Shown: positions 33,671 to 44,258, counted from the stretch's first letter. The stretch is DNA of 64,000 bases from Diplonema papillatum (GCA_030068145.1 JAPJBO010000823.1:38825-102824), one strand, 5' to 3'. Notes: generated by a model not told the origin, from the letters alone. Translations and numbers: made by a program.

Positions 33671-33790
33671 ATGTTGCGTTCTCGGTCGCAGTAGTGCTTA
33701 TCAACCTAAGATATTTCGTTTTGCGTAAGAACGGGCTCAACACAGTGAACAGGGAGCGGGAGAGGAGGGAGACAGGCAGGCGACTTCAGC

Positions 33791-36700
33791 ATGCCTCCTC
33801 GCCTGAAGCTGAACACACTGTCAAGTGTATCGAAGAACAATGTCGAGGACGTGGTGGGTGATCCGCAGGCGAAGCAGAGACGTGTGTCGTATTTCAAGGG
33901 CAACCTTTGGAGCAAAGTGAAAGAATTCGACTACATGCTGCACACCACCGGCAACGACTCGAACATCGAGGCTTTGGAAGGGGCCATGCAGGTCAAGGCA
34001 GCTGCTCTCGGCTTGGAGGAGCAGAGGAAGACTGTTTACGAGCTTTGCCAGCTGACTGACAGCCTCATCGCTCAGATGAAGCCAATCCAGAGCAACCAAG
34101 ATATCCTCGATGAGTGGGAGATCATCCGACAAGCCGGCTGTGAGATGACAAAGGAACAGCTATCCGATCGACGAGGTATGCCTGCGGATTTGCGGGTTTG
34201 CGGGGGGAGAGAGGGAGGGTTCCGTTTGAGATGCTTTCGGATTCTGTCCTTTTGAGGTCTGTGTTAGGGTCCGTTTGGCGGTCCTTTTAGAACTCTACCA
34301 GGTACTAGCATTTGCACCAGCCATGAGTGGTAAGTAGGCTTTGAAACCCCGGAATTTCAAGCGAACCTTTCACTCTACAAACGCCGCGGTGTCGGTCACC
34401 GTCGTTCAAAGATTCGCAAGCAAAGAGCGCCCGTGTACACACAAAAGTGTGAGCAAAGACATAGAAAACACAGCTGCAAAGACCACCCAACAGCGAACTG
34501 ACAAGTACCAGCTATACCCACACCCAAGGAAAGAACACCAACCTGCCTTGACTGTCGACCATAGACACAAACCACGGATCCTTGAAACTCTAAAGAGTCT
34601 AAAAATGGAAACACAGGGCTCTTCGAGGTGCCCGAAGCGGCAGCCGCAGTCCTGCCAGCGGCAACGCCTGTGGCGGACTTGGAGCCGCTCCTGGAAAAGC
34701 TGCGCGCGATCGCGGAACGCCTCGCCTCGGAACCCTTCGGCCACAAGGAAACTCAGCACATCGCGCCGCAGCTGTTCGACCGGCTGCTGGCGGTCAGCGC
34801 GTACGCCACGCACGTTGCCTCTCCCGAGCTGGATATCGTCGCGGAAACGCTTGACACTATGGCGACAGGCGAAGAGGGCTCGCTGCAGCCCGAAAGCATC
34901 ACCCTTCTCGACATCCCCGCCGACATCAGTCGGCCCCCCCGTACGAAGCGCAAGCGGAAAGTATCGTTCTCAGGTCAAGACGACCTCGTCGGTATGTTAC
35001 AGTTTCACTGAGGGAGTTGATGCACCGCGAAAGTCGGTAAGAGTTTGTTGTGGGTTAGAATGCAAAGAATCTGTGACGATAATCTGCATCGATAAGAACT
35101 TCACACCACTCTTGACGAAGCGATGGGAATATTAAAATGCATCGGTAGCCTTCTGGAAATCAAAGCGCTACCTTACGGTGTGAGCCTCGCAGTCTGGGTT
35201 TCCGACACTGGAATATCTCATGCAGGACTGTCCCTCACCTTAAGGTTCCCCACCAGAAAAAGTGCAACCCTCGACTTGGCTCTACTTGTCAGACAGGGCG
35301 AAGATAACGGCAGAAACACCTTCACACTCTCGCAGGCGTACCGCGGCATCTCCTCCCGCACTGCGACGTCACGTGGACGTGGAACCACCGGTTTTCGTTG
35401 AAGAAAGCCATCCGAGAGCTCCAAGAGTCCGAGCAGGCTGATTCGTACGAGTCTGCTGTGGTCGATAGAACCGACTTGTACCAAAAGAAGGTGCAGCTCG
35501 TCGTGCAGAAAGTGAAGGACTTGACGGACAGCCTGCAGTGGCTCACAATCATGAGGGTCGAGTCGGAGAAGACGGCGTCCGATGCAGAGCGCCACCTGTC
35601 GAAGGCCGTAGCTTGCAAAGAGCTGATGATGAAACGCTGCCGAAAGGTGGGTCCTTTCATATTTCTTCAGATGCAAGAACAACGGGGATATTTCAATTCG
35701 CGAATCGTTGGAAGTAAAAGGAAAACCCGTCAAGGCAGTGCGGGGGGCCCTATGAAGCGTGGCCTGGCCGCCTTTGGCTCGAGAAGCTAACAAGCAGATG
35801 ACTTCAACTACAAAAGCCGGTCCCCCCACCTGATAGACCGTGGTGAACCGTGACTTCACTGCAGGCACTTCGACGCAATTCCAGAAATTAGGGATGGACC
35901 TGAAAATGCAGTCCGGCAAGTAGTGTCGTCTGTCGTGCCACGACACAGCGAAAACACTCCTTCGTCTCCTGCAACCCGAGGTCATCCCAGCGAAACGCTT
36001 CTCTTCCAGAAGACTTTTTCTGTCAAATGTTTTCCGGCGCATCATAGTTGGACTGTCTCAATAGAGTCGATAGGCGCCTCTTGGGGACGATCGACTTTCA
36101 TGCACGGCGATCCCACTCACACACAGGACATGGAGACACTGGAGACGGCTCGAAAGTTGCACGAGGCTAAGTACGAGAGCCACTCTGCAGAACACATTCG
36201 AAAGCAGCAAGCCGAGGCGGCCCTGCAGGCGCTGCAGGAGAACACAATGCTAGTCACAACAACCTTCAGCAAGCTATCCCAACTGTTGGTCGAGCGGCAT
36301 GATCAACTGAAGAAGAGAATACAGGAGGTGTGCCCACATTCACAGTTTCACTGAGGGAGTTGGTGCACCACGAAAGTCGATAAGAGTTTTGGGTTAGCAT
36401 GCAAAGAATCTGTAGCGATAATCTGCATCGCATGAGCATCGATAAGAGAACTTCACACAGCCTCCAGGGCGCGGTTGGTTAAAAAGAAAAGTAACGTTTG
36501 TGTTGCTGTCTGCACAGAACTTGGCTTGATGATATCATTCGGACACACAAACAAGTCGACTCAAAACAGAATAAGCAGCTCCTACCATGGTGACACTTTC
36601 TTGGAAGTGAGGAGACCGGAAACTCCTCAGAGATGGTCCCTGCACTCTCTAACTCGTCTCTCTCCCTTCCTTCCTGTTGTCTGACCCTGAATCGTAAATT

Positions 36701-37512
36701 TGCCTATATCACAGATCCACTTGAACGCAAGACGTGACGGTGAGATGGAAGAACTCCGCCGGTTCTCAGCCGGGCACAGGCAGCGCCTTGAAGACTTCCA
36801 ACGTGTCTGCAACGAGTACATCTCGTGCTACAAAGAACAGCAGCAGTGCCACGACAGCATCATCGCCGCGACGGAATCCGGAATTGACGCCAAAGAGTCC
36901 GACTTGGTGGAGCGGATCGTCGACGCCCACGAGGAACACATCCGGTCGGTCAAGACGCTCGCAGAAGTGCTGCGGGAGGGCATGGAAGCGAAGAAGAAGA
37001 AGATTCGCGCCGTGGCGGACCTCAGGAGGCGGTTCGAGAAGGAGAGGAACTTCTGCACAGCGACGGGAGACGAACGAGGGGCAGCCATCGAGGCGGACCT
37101 CGACTTCCTGGCCGCCGTGCGCAAGAAGTCGGTCAAGATGTTCGGCAAAATGGCGGCGCGCCTCAAAGAATCCACGAAGCAGGTGCACTGGTCGCTCGAC
37201 ATCATCAGCCAAGCGCGGGGGGTCGACAAGGCACAGCTAGCCATCCAGCTGCTCGGAGAAGAGCCAACCCACGACAACAGACCAGCCAACCCTGTCGACG
37301 ACACACTCGACATGTTCGACGCGCCACCGTGCGACAGCCAGCGCAATTCGTACGTGAGTGCGCTCGATGCGGCTACAGACCGCAGTTGCGACGAAATCGC
37401 CGTTTTCTGTGCAACATCCCCAGTGGCAGTCCCCGGTTCCAACTGGATTGTCGACGCGGCGGCAAAGAAACAGATGGTCTCTCCAGCAAGCCTACAGAAG
37501 GCAGCTGGGTGA
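33791..37512 (+). CDS. Five-exon coiled-coil protein, 689 residues
   Basis: Exons 33791-34175, 34617-34991, 35336-35646, 36127-36327 and 36715-37512 join with GT-AG introns, phases 1, 1, 0 and 0, into one uninterrupted frame ending in TGA. The product is almost entirely helical. Stretches such as LEEQRKTVYELCQLTDSLIA, QKKVQLVVQKVKDLTDSL and ERHDQLKKRIQE are long amphipathic coiled coils. The middle has a proline-flanked basic patch (PPRTKRKRKVSF), a candidate nuclear signal. The C-terminal ~60 residues are polar. I do not recognise the family; cytoskeletal, kinetochore or ciliary scaffolds are all possible. Introns 2 and 4 contain copies of the same ~110-base repeat. An extra tiny exon near 35866-35920 cannot be excluded. 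Confidence 0.75.
34999..35106. repeat. Intron repeat, copy 1
   Basis: Shares ACAGTTTCACTGAGGGAGTT, GTGCACC, CGAAAGTCG, GGGTTAG, ATGCAAAGAATCTGT and GATAATCTGCATCG with 36342-36459. It begins 7 bases after the intron 2 donor. Confidence 0.75.
36342..36459. repeat. Intron repeat, copy 2
   Basis: Same family as 34999-35106. It begins 14 bases after the intron 4 donor, in the same orientation. Confidence 0.75.
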
Positions 37513-37794
37513 CCCCGACGAAGCGCATCGTCGGTGAATGCTACATTCGAGTAGTTTTCTTCGCCAGTCCAAAGTACTTAATGTATCACTCACCGGCTTT
37601 ATGCATGCCGTCAAATAAGAATTGGCCAGGATGTTCAGCAAATGCCCCTGAAAGAGTTCGAAGGATGTTGTGTTCGCTAAAACGCTATCAAGTGAGGCAA
37701 CCAAACAGTCAGCTTTGGTGGCAGCTGGTAGGAAACAAGCCTTCCAAGACATCCTACTACCGCTGATGGACGAAGAAAACAAACACCAGGTTCT

Positions 37795-38030
37795 CACGGG
37801 GATCTCAAGTGCTGTAACTACCGAACCACGTGCTGAACGGAGTGAGGTCATGCGGGTCTACCCCTACACGACAAGACATACAAATACAACAGGGGAAAAG
37901 TACTTAGTGAAAAAACGACACACGTTGGTGCAAGCGAAGAACAAATCAGATTGTATTTGCCCCTCTACCCCTATATTGCCTCCCTTCCATTCGGAGTCAA
38001 AACAGTTGCGCCGAGTATTCTCATGTATAT
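37795..38030. repeat. Dispersed repeat family, copy 3
   Basis: Same family as 15260-15535 and 23520-23745 (CAAGTGCTGTAACTACC, CATTCGGAGTCAAA). A short block at 38213-38275 is shared with 17855-18030. Confidence 0.65.
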
Positions 38031-38288
38031 TTGCAGGTCGGAAGAAAGGCTTGCTGCGCTCTTGCTCATAGCAGTCACTCTACACACAGTACTGTGCCCA
38101 CTTTCAACTTCTGTTGCAATGGAACACTTTGACTGCTTTCATTCCCAGTTTTTTGACATACGACCGAAAGCAGTGCCCGCACTATTTTCCTTTTGACCCT
38201 CGCTTAAGGTAGTCTGTAGCGGCTTGTGCAGTCTATCGTCACAGATTGTTGCTGCATACCAAGTTCAAACTATTACTACGTACGCGCC

Positions 38289-38899
38289 ATGGCTTTAACG
38301 GCGAGTCGTGAGATGCGGATGTGTTCCCAGAGTATGGTGGACAAAGGAGTGATCGTGCTGCCCAGCGGGGTCCCGAGGATGTGTCGGCACCTGCCAGGAA
38401 GAGGCAGAAGCTGGCAGTTCAGGGAGGCGACCCGCCCTGTTTTCAAGGGAAACCAGCGCGTGTGTCCACTGCACGGCAAGCCGAAGTGCGTGGGCTGCAC
38501 CCGCCAGAAATTGAAGCTGGAAGGGTGCTGCTCCAACCACAGGAAGGGAACGGGCTGGCGGTGAAGATGTGCACGAAGCACCGCATGACGGCGTGCTCCA
38601 CGTGCAGGTCTGTGACGGCGTGTTGTAGAAACTCGCACCGCAAGTGCCTGGCTCACCTGCCGACGTGCGATACGTACGAGGACGTGCGGTGCCGCAGGCC
38701 CAGGCAGTGCTGCAAGCGAGGGCACCACGGAGCACGGCCAGCGGTAAAGCGAGGGCCTGTCGACCAACGAGCGAGCGCGTGCGCCCCCTCGAAGGTGCCG
38801 GAACCGAAGCCGCGGCCACAGGCCCCACAACCAACAGATCGGACGTGTGTCGGGACAAACGGGTCGACTGCGGAACCACCGAACGGTGAATGTCAATAG
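38289..38899 (+). pseudogene. Cysteine-rich repeat protein, frameshifted
   Basis: The reading starts at ATG 38289 (MALTASREMRMCSQ) and stops at 38564, but a -1 shift near 38545-38562 continues the same pattern to 38899. Across the shift three similar Cys/His units follow each other: CPLHGKPKCVGC then CCSNHR; CTKHRMTACSTC then CCRNSHR; CLAHLPTC then RCRRPRQCCKRGHH. Such spacing suggests metal binding. The remainder is proline- and basic-rich (PEPKPRPQAPQP). The stop is supplied by the first unit of the adjoining 23-bp array. A broken gene, a sequencing error or an unusual splice would all explain the shift. The family is unknown. Confidence 0.45.
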
Positions 38900-39202
38900 G
38901 GACGGACGGTGAACGTCAATAGGGACGGACGGTGAACGTCAATAGGGACGGACGGTGAACGTCAATAGGGACGGTCGGTGAACGTCAATAGGGACGGACG
39001 ATGAACGCCAATAGGGACGGACGGTGAACGTCAATAGGGACGGACGGTGAACGTCAATAGGGACGGACGGTGAACGTCAATAGGGACGGACGATGAACGT
39101 CAATAGGGACGGACGGTGAACGTCAATAGGGACGGTCGGTGAACGTCAATAGGGACGGACGATGAACGTCAATAGGGACGGACGGTGAACGTCAATAGGG
39201 AC
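38884..39202. repeat. 23-bp minisatellite, left block
   Basis: About 14 units of GGACGGACGGTGAAC followed by GTCAATAG. Variant units have TCGGTG or ACGATG in place of ACGGTG. It ends where retrotransposon 1 begins. Confidence 0.95.
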
Positions 39203-39304
39203 GTTTTAGTTCTTGAGTAGCACACACCCCCCTCCTCCTGGTAGACTGACTGTGTTGTCCTGCTCTGGGTTTGATGTCCGATTCCCACAGTGAAACTGAG
39301 AGAA
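39203..39304 (-). repeat. Terminal direct repeat of element 1 (3' copy)
   Basis: Matches 43374-43476. On the minus strand it follows the RT/RNase H stop by 173 bases. Confidence 0.85.
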
Positions 39305-39477
39305 TCTTTCATCAGCAGCTACGAGCAGGGATAAAAAAGGGGGAAACAATGGAGAACAATGGGCTTCATGTCAGATAGTTTGGAATAGAAAGAGAAAGAT
39401 AGAGGGAACGAGGGAAGACTTGCAGGAGCGTTGGGGTATTTTACCTCGGCCTAAAAGGTCGAGGTCACCCGCCGCCC

Positions 39478-41004
39478 CTACGCCAGTGATGCGTTGAGGA
39501 AAAAGCTCCTCACCGCGAGTTCTGCTTGTCGCAAGGTCGCGTCGGACGAAAGGAGTGATGGTGAAATTCGCGAGGGTAAGTCGGCAGGATTTAGTTCTGA
39601 CCGCACCCAGCGAAAGCCCGCGGTAATGTTCATCTCCCGCAAGCGGGTCAATGCTGCCACCACTGCCCCGTTGAGCGTCCGTGATGCCAACGACATCTTT
39701 TTCCTGGCGACACCGGCCACACTGGTGTTGTCCACGTACACGAGAATCTCACCATTTGAGGCAGTCACAGGGAGCCCCTCGAGTGTGTTTTGCAAAGCAC
39801 GTGCCTCCAGTTCATTTATGTGGCGCCCCACATCATCCCCCTTCCAGGCACCACCAACAATAGTTAGCTTGGACGTGAACATGTCACAGAGCACACCGCC
39901 CCACCCCGTAAGAGAGGCATCGACAAACACGGCATGCGAGGGTATCCCTGGTGGGTTTGGAACCTGCCGGCGACAATGCACGGCTTTGATCCATTCGCTG
40001 AGTTCCCGCTTTACAGACGGTGGCACGCGCACCCGGTCGGCCGGAACGCGGTTCATTCGGTTCAGCTGATTCGTAATGCGGCGCAGGAACTTCAGCCCAA
40101 ACCAGAAAGATCCCGGGAAAACCCCCCCAATCGCACTGGCATGGAGCAGTCTGCCTCCAAGGGATTCGAGTTCGCCAGCTGTAGGATCAACGAGCTGGGC
40201 TGCTGCTATTTTCTCAAGAAGGCGTTTGGACGGCGCAACAGTACCAGCAGTGTGCACGAACGACACTCCAATGAAGGTGTATTCGGTCTCGCAGGTGACC
40301 GAATCTGCCTCCTTCCACGAAATGTCCGCGGCCTTTGCCGTTGCGTCGAGGATGTTCGTAGCCTCCCGTACTGCAGCGTCATCACCTGAGTAGTGGATGT
40401 TGTCAATCCACACGTGTGTCGACACCCCCCGGGCTGCAAACTCCGGGCGTACGTAGGCCGGATCGCCTGCTGCTGCCGCTGCCAAGGTATGCATGATCTC
40501 GGGGGCCGCCGAATGGCCCATTGGGAGTCGGCTCAACTGGTACCAATTGCCCTGATCATCGCAGAACCGGAAGAGGTGCGCAGCATCATCAGGTATCGCA
40601 ACCTGATAGAATCCCGTCCGGAAATCACGCTGGCTACCACATTCCTCAGTGGCAATTCCTAGGTAGTCGGAAACATGACCCAGTGGTACGGAAGCCTCAT
40701 ACCCTGCCTCGTTTATGGCAGCATTCGCAGCCTTCGTCCAAAGGATGAACCGTTGACGAGCGCCACCAGGGCGCTCTTCCACCACTGTGAAGGGCACAGT
40801 TTCAAGCGGCCCAGCACACGGGGCGCGAGCGGCTATTCCATTTGCGACAAGCTGCTCTGCATGAGCGTGCTGCAGCGATGACTGCCGGATCCCGCGGAGG
40901 GACGCACTGCTCTTCTTCTCGGGGTAAAACGTCATCTTCCATACGCGCTCAAAACGCGCAAAAGACGAAGGATTCAGTCGTGCCGTCAACATGGCGACAG
41001 ACAT
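39478..41004 (-). CDS. RT/RNase H of element 1
   Basis: 508 residues from the ATG at 41004; similarity to element 2 starts about 20 residues upstream, at RLP...PLHV..V.PM. RT blocks: VPFTVVEERPGGARQRFILW, CGSQRDFRTGFYQVAIP (motif A, Asp in RDF), LSRLPMGHSAAPEIMH (motif B) and HVWIDNIHYSG, where the usual YxDD box reads IDN. RNase H: AVFVDASLTGWGG, HINELEARAL, ILVYVDNTSVAG and NPADLPSR. There is no internal stop. The frame is -1 relative to gag/YR and is open upstream across the whole YR gene. Expression may therefore use a -1 frameshift or internal initiation. It copies element RNA into DNA and removes the RNA strand. Confidence 0.85.
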   Translation of the reverse strand: MSVAMLTARLNPSSFARFERVWKMTFYPEKKSSASLRGIRQSSLQHAHAEQLVANGIAARAPCAGPLETVPFTVVEERPGGARQRFILWTKAANAAINEAGYEASVPLGHVSDYLGIATEECGSQRDFRTGFYQVAIPDDAAHLFRFCDDQGNWYQLSRLPMGHSAAPEIMHTLAAAAAGDPAYVRPEFAARGVSTHVWIDNIHYSGDDAAVREATNILDATAKAADISWKEADSVTCETEYTFIGVSFVHTAGTVAPSKRLLEKIAAAQLVDPTAGELESLGGRLLHASAIGGVFPGSFWFGLKFLRRITNQLNRMNRVPADRVRVPPSVKRELSEWIKAVHCRRQVPNPPGIPSHAVFVDASLTGWGGVLCDMFTSKLTIVGGAWKGDDVGRHINELEARALQNTLEGLPVTASNGEILVYVDNTSVAGVARKKMSLASRTLNGAVVAALTRLREMNITAGFRWVRSELNPADLPSRISPSLLSSDATLRQAELAVRSFFLNASLA

Positions 41005-41123
41005 GGGTGGTACTGGTGCAACATGGAGCGGCAGAGCACGTTCAGCGGCAGAGGCTGGCAAACGCGAGGAGTGCGCGCGGCGGGTTATGCTGTGAACCTT
41101 CTTTACAGACTGAAGGGCAACGT

Positions 41124-42290
41124 TCAAAGATGGACCGTCACAAGACCCGTCTGCAGGGCCCTTGCCATGGGGATGCCGTCCCCGCCGTAGCGGACCGTCA
41201 TGTCCGGCACACCCTGCTTCGTTGAGTGCTTCGCCAAGCGGCAGATCAGCATGACGTCGATAGGAACACCTTGTGCCACACGGGAAAACAGATGTGTCAC
41301 AGCGCCCCGCTTGATGCTGTGCCCTGAAAATCGTGCCATGCTGGGCACGGAGTCCCACATGTGTGAGAGTCTGCTTGTTGTTGTTGTTGTCAGCTTGTCG
41401 AACGGTGCAAGAACCCGGAAAATGGACGCTATCTGGCCCGTCAGGTCGCCTCGGATCACCGCCCACTTCGACGGAGTAAACGGGTTGGCTCTTCGGCCCT
41501 TCGGCGTGGCGTGCCAGTCGATGATCACTTCCGTCGACGTCACCAGAATAAACTGGTCCGACGAAAGGTCCGCCACCTCGGCCCACCGAGATGCGGTCTT
41601 CCATGCCACAATTACCGCAAGGCGAATGTCCGTCCTTTGTGTGAGCGCCCACCGGATGAGACACTCCTTCGGCACCGGCGGTGCTTGGTTCACGGGGATA
41701 GCGGCCCCGGTCGCTCGGAGGGCGGAAGCAAGGCTGAGTAATGGAACGTTGGTGATGCCGATGTGGCGAAATGCTCCGCTCAGCGCCTTCGTGTAAGCCA
41801 GCTGGGCTTGGGGGGACACCCCTGTGGCCAGGACGAATAGGCAGGCCGTGTCCGGATTGATCGGCAGGCAGTTGCTGTGCGCCCATCGGGCTAGGCGCGC
41901 CCAAAGGAGCTGCCGCTGCTGCGATGTTGACGACGCCCACATGCGACTTACGAGCACCTGAAGAAGGTGTTGTGCGGTTGCCGCCGACGTTGACATCTCC
42001 CCCGTACGGTTCGTAGCGCCACCGCCTATCGCCCTCTGGCTCACGTGTTGTAGCACGGCTCTGCCGATTAGCGAGAGACCTTCGGATTCGACGGCAGGCG
42101 TTGCGATTCCTTTGTACAGAACGGGAATTGGTGTTTTGGGAACTGGCGAAGGCTGCGGGAGTTGGCGTGGTACCTTCCTCTGAAACCATGCGAACTTGGG
42201 TCTTGGGGAAGCAATTGGCGCGTTGTTGGCCGGTGGTGCGGTGTCCGTTGCTGGGCGGAAGGTGACTGGCTTGACTATTGGGGAAAGCAT
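41124..42290 (-). CDS. Tyrosine recombinase of element 1
   Basis: 388 residues. The N-terminal third is proline-rich. A helical core-binding region follows (MWASSTSQQRQLLWARLARW), then the catalytic domain with AWKTASRWAEV (first Arg), ATPKGRR (Lys region), HSIKRGAVTH, CRLAKHST and MTVRYGG (nucleophile Tyr). In the canonical HxxR box the Arg position reads Lys followed by Arg (HSIKR), as in element 2. This enzyme should integrate a circular DNA copy without duplicating the target. The frame is the same as gag, from which it is separated by one TGA (42360-42362) and 69 in-frame open bases, so readthrough is possible. The ATG at 42290 is the alternative start. Confidence 0.85.
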   Translation of the reverse strand: MLSPIVKPVTFRPATDTAPPANNAPIASPRPKFAWFQRKVPRQLPQPSPVPKTPIPVLYKGIATPAVESEGLSLIGRAVLQHVSQRAIGGGATNRTGEMSTSAATAQHLLQVLVSRMWASSTSQQRQLLWARLARWAHSNCLPINPDTACLFVLATGVSPQAQLAYTKALSGAFRHIGITNVPLLSLASALRATGAAIPVNQAPPVPKECLIRWALTQRTDIRLAVIVAWKTASRWAEVADLSSDQFILVTSTEVIIDWHATPKGRRANPFTPSKWAVIRGDLTGQIASIFRVLAPFDKLTTTTTSRLSHMWDSVPSMARFSGHSIKRGAVTHLFSRVAQGVPIDVMLICRLAKHSTKQGVPDMTVRYGGDGIPMARALQTGLVTVHL

Positions 42291-42359
42291 GGGTGACGCG
42301 GTGTTGGCTACAGGACGGAAGGTTACTGACGCGGTGCTGGCTACCGGGGGGAAGGCCAG

Positions 42360-43370
42360 TCAATTCTCCCCGGCCTCCACGTTTCCCCGTGTGTCGCCGT
42401 ATCCTTTCCGTCCCTTACCGGCGCCGCCCTTGAACCCCTTCCCACCTTTCTTGGGTGTCGCGTCCCACTTCCTTCTCTGCTCGGTGCGAGCCCTCGCCAG
42501 CGCGATCCCGCGGTGGACGCGGTCGTCCGACTTCTCCTCGACCGCCTGCCTGATGGCACCGGTCGGCACCCGGTCTTTGCACCACGCATGCTTGTACATG
42601 ACGTCGTGCAAAAGCTTGTTACCAAGCTCGACCTGGTAGCCGTTTTCCTCCCAACCATCTGCCGACGATGACGCCATCACCCAATCACGGAGACGCCCAA
42701 ATGCATCCTCCAACGCCGCGCCCCCGGCTCGGTCCTGCCAGCCCGCGACGTATCGAAACCGGAGATTCGTCACAAGCCCTTCCGGGTCGGTCCGCAGCAC
42801 GGTGATCCACTGAAGGACGTCCGACGCGTCTTCCACATAAACCGGAGCCTTCCCGGGGTTTCCCGCCGGGGCCGCCTTCTCTCCATGCATGATCATCTGC
42901 ATCATTTGCTGCTGGACCTGCAGCATTTGAAGCTGTTGTTGCATCAACTGTCCCAGATCTATCTGCGGAGCCGGCTGTCCGGGCGGCGGTGGGTGGGGTG
43001 GAGTGTGCCCTGCAGACGAAACGTTCGGCGGAGGCACTGACGGCTGCACGTCCCTCGACGCAAAGGCCCGCGTCAAAGCCTCACCCTCCACCAGGTATGC
43101 AAGGTAAAGGGTCCCTGCTACTTTCTCGTAGTCGAGCGGCGCCAGTACCGCCGCGTCAACCTGCAAAAGGGCGGCCAGAACTCCTCGCGTCTCCTCCAAC
43201 TTTTCGACCCCGCACGATCCGAACGAAGATGTGAGGAAGCGTTCCACGTCACGGGGCTTCATCTTCTTTCTCGCTGCGACAGGCTCTCCGAAGCGCTCTT
43301 CCCACGCCTCACACACAAGCTTGGGAACGAAAAAATTCCAACATTCTGTGACAGGCAGCGGCGAAGACAT
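42360..43370 (-). CDS. Gag-like protein of element 1
   Basis: 336 residues from ATG 43370, which lies four bases after the terminal repeat. It starts MSSPLP, as element 2's gag also does. The middle has a proline-rich stretch, then a glutamine/methionine-rich helix (LMQQQLQMLQVQQQMMQ), then a globular region shared with element 2 (VEDASDVLQWITVLRTD, FGRLRDWV, LGNKLLHDV). The C-terminus is a glycine/lysine-rich RNA-binding type tail (KGGKGFKGGAGKGRKG) in place of CCHC zinc knuckles. It ends at TGA followed by CTGGCC. Confidence 0.8.
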   Translation of the reverse strand: MSSPLPVTECWNFFVPKLVCEAWEERFGEPVAARKKMKPRDVERFLTSSFGSCGVEKLEETRGVLAALLQVDAAVLAPLDYEKVAGTLYLAYLVEGEALTRAFASRDVQPSVPPPNVSSAGHTPPHPPPPGQPAPQIDLGQLMQQQLQMLQVQQQMMQMIMHGEKAAPAGNPGKAPVYVEDASDVLQWITVLRTDPEGLVTNLRFRYVAGWQDRAGGAALEDAFGRLRDWVMASSSADGWEENGYQVELGNKLLHDVMYKHAWCKDRVPTGAIRQAVEEKSDDRVHRGIALARARTEQRRKWDATPKKGGKGFKGGAGKGRKGYGDTRGNVEAGEN

Positions 43371-43373
43371 TGT

Positions 43374-43476
43374 CGTTTTGGTTCTTGAGTAGCACACACC
43401 CCCCTCCTCCTGGTAGACTGACTGTGTTGTCCTGCTCTGGGTTTGATGTCCGATTCCCACAGTGAAACTGAGAGAA
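43374..43476 (-). repeat. Terminal direct repeat of element 1 (5' copy)
   Basis: Matches 39203-39304 with one difference (TTTTGGTTC for TTTTAGTTC). It abuts the middle block of the minisatellite. Confidence 0.85.
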
Positions 43477-43878
43477 CGTCAATAGGGACGGACGGTGAAC
43501 GTCAATAGGGACGGACGATGAACGTCAATAGGGACGGACGGTGAACGTCAATAGGGACGGTCGGTGAACGTCAATAGGGACGGACGGTGAACGTCAATAG
43601 GGACGGACGGTGAACGTCAATAGGGACGGACGGTGAACGTCAATAGGGACGGACGATGAACGTCAATAGGGACGGACGGTGAACGTCAATAGGGACGGTC
43701 GGTGAACGTCAATAGGGACGGACGGTGAACGTCAATAGGGACGGACGGTGAACGTCAATAGGGACGGACGATGAACGTCAATAGGGACGGACGGTGAACG
43801 TCAATAGGGACGGTCGGTGAACGTCAATAGGGACGGACGATGAACGTCAATAGGGACGGATGGTGAACGTCAATAGGG
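43477..43878. repeat. 23-bp minisatellite, middle block
   Basis: About 17 units between the two retrotransposons. The mixture of ACGGTG, TCGGTG and ACGATG variants recurs in a higher-order pattern, indicating past block duplication. Confidence 0.95.
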
Positions 43879-44038
43879 AATTCTCCGTCGGCTACTCACT
43901 CCTGCATTAGGAGAATGCTGCTACTGCAAGTTTCACTGGAATACAGAAAAGGGGGAAAAACAAGGGTCTAACGTACGATGGGGTAGCCCCCCGAGATAGC
44001 CACCATGTGTGAGAGAATAGGCTATCCCAGGAGGTCAC
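43879..44038 (-). repeat. Split direct repeat B2 of element 2
   Basis: 160 bases, from AATTCTCCGTCGGC to CCCAGGAGGTCAC. Equals B1 except GTAGCCCC for GTAGCCTC. Confidence 0.9.
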
Positions 44039-44175
44039 GGGGGGACGGAGGGTGGGAACCCCAAATCTCCCGGACCTCGCCACTAAAGCGGCGGAAACAA
44101 AGCTAGTGATAACCCTCGCGCGAGGGCAACAGGGGCCGCACGGCCTCGAATACAAACAGCAGGGAGGGTGGGAGG

Positions 44176-44258
44176 AAAAGATTTTCCCCGCCAGCCAGCC
44201 CAAAGGAACCTGAAGTTCGTTCGTAATGCCTTGTGGAATTCCCTCGATGAATCGCAAG
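44176..44258 (-). repeat. Split direct repeat A2 of element 2
   Basis: 83 bases, from AAAAGATTTTCCCCGCC to GATGAATCGCAAG. Abuts B1 directly; that junction is the expected circle junction. Confidence 0.9.

Larger units (their letters stand above)
39203..43476 (-). mobile_element. Tyrosine-recombinase retrotransposon 1
   Basis: Minus-strand element with gag, YR and RT/RNase H in that order, inserted in the 23-bp minisatellite. Near-identical ~102-base direct repeats lie at both ends (39203-39304 and 43374-43476; one substitution seen). Each contains TTCTTGAGTAGCACACACCC and ends in AAACTGAGAGA. On the minus strand gag starts four bases after the first repeat. The 3' repeat is separated from the RT stop by 173 bases. 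A B2-type second repeat, present in element 2, is not seen. The array continues on both sides, but its phase is not restored exactly (GGGACG | element | ACGTCAA). The order fits what I recall of VIPER-type elements better than DIRS/Ngaro. Confidence 0.85.
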
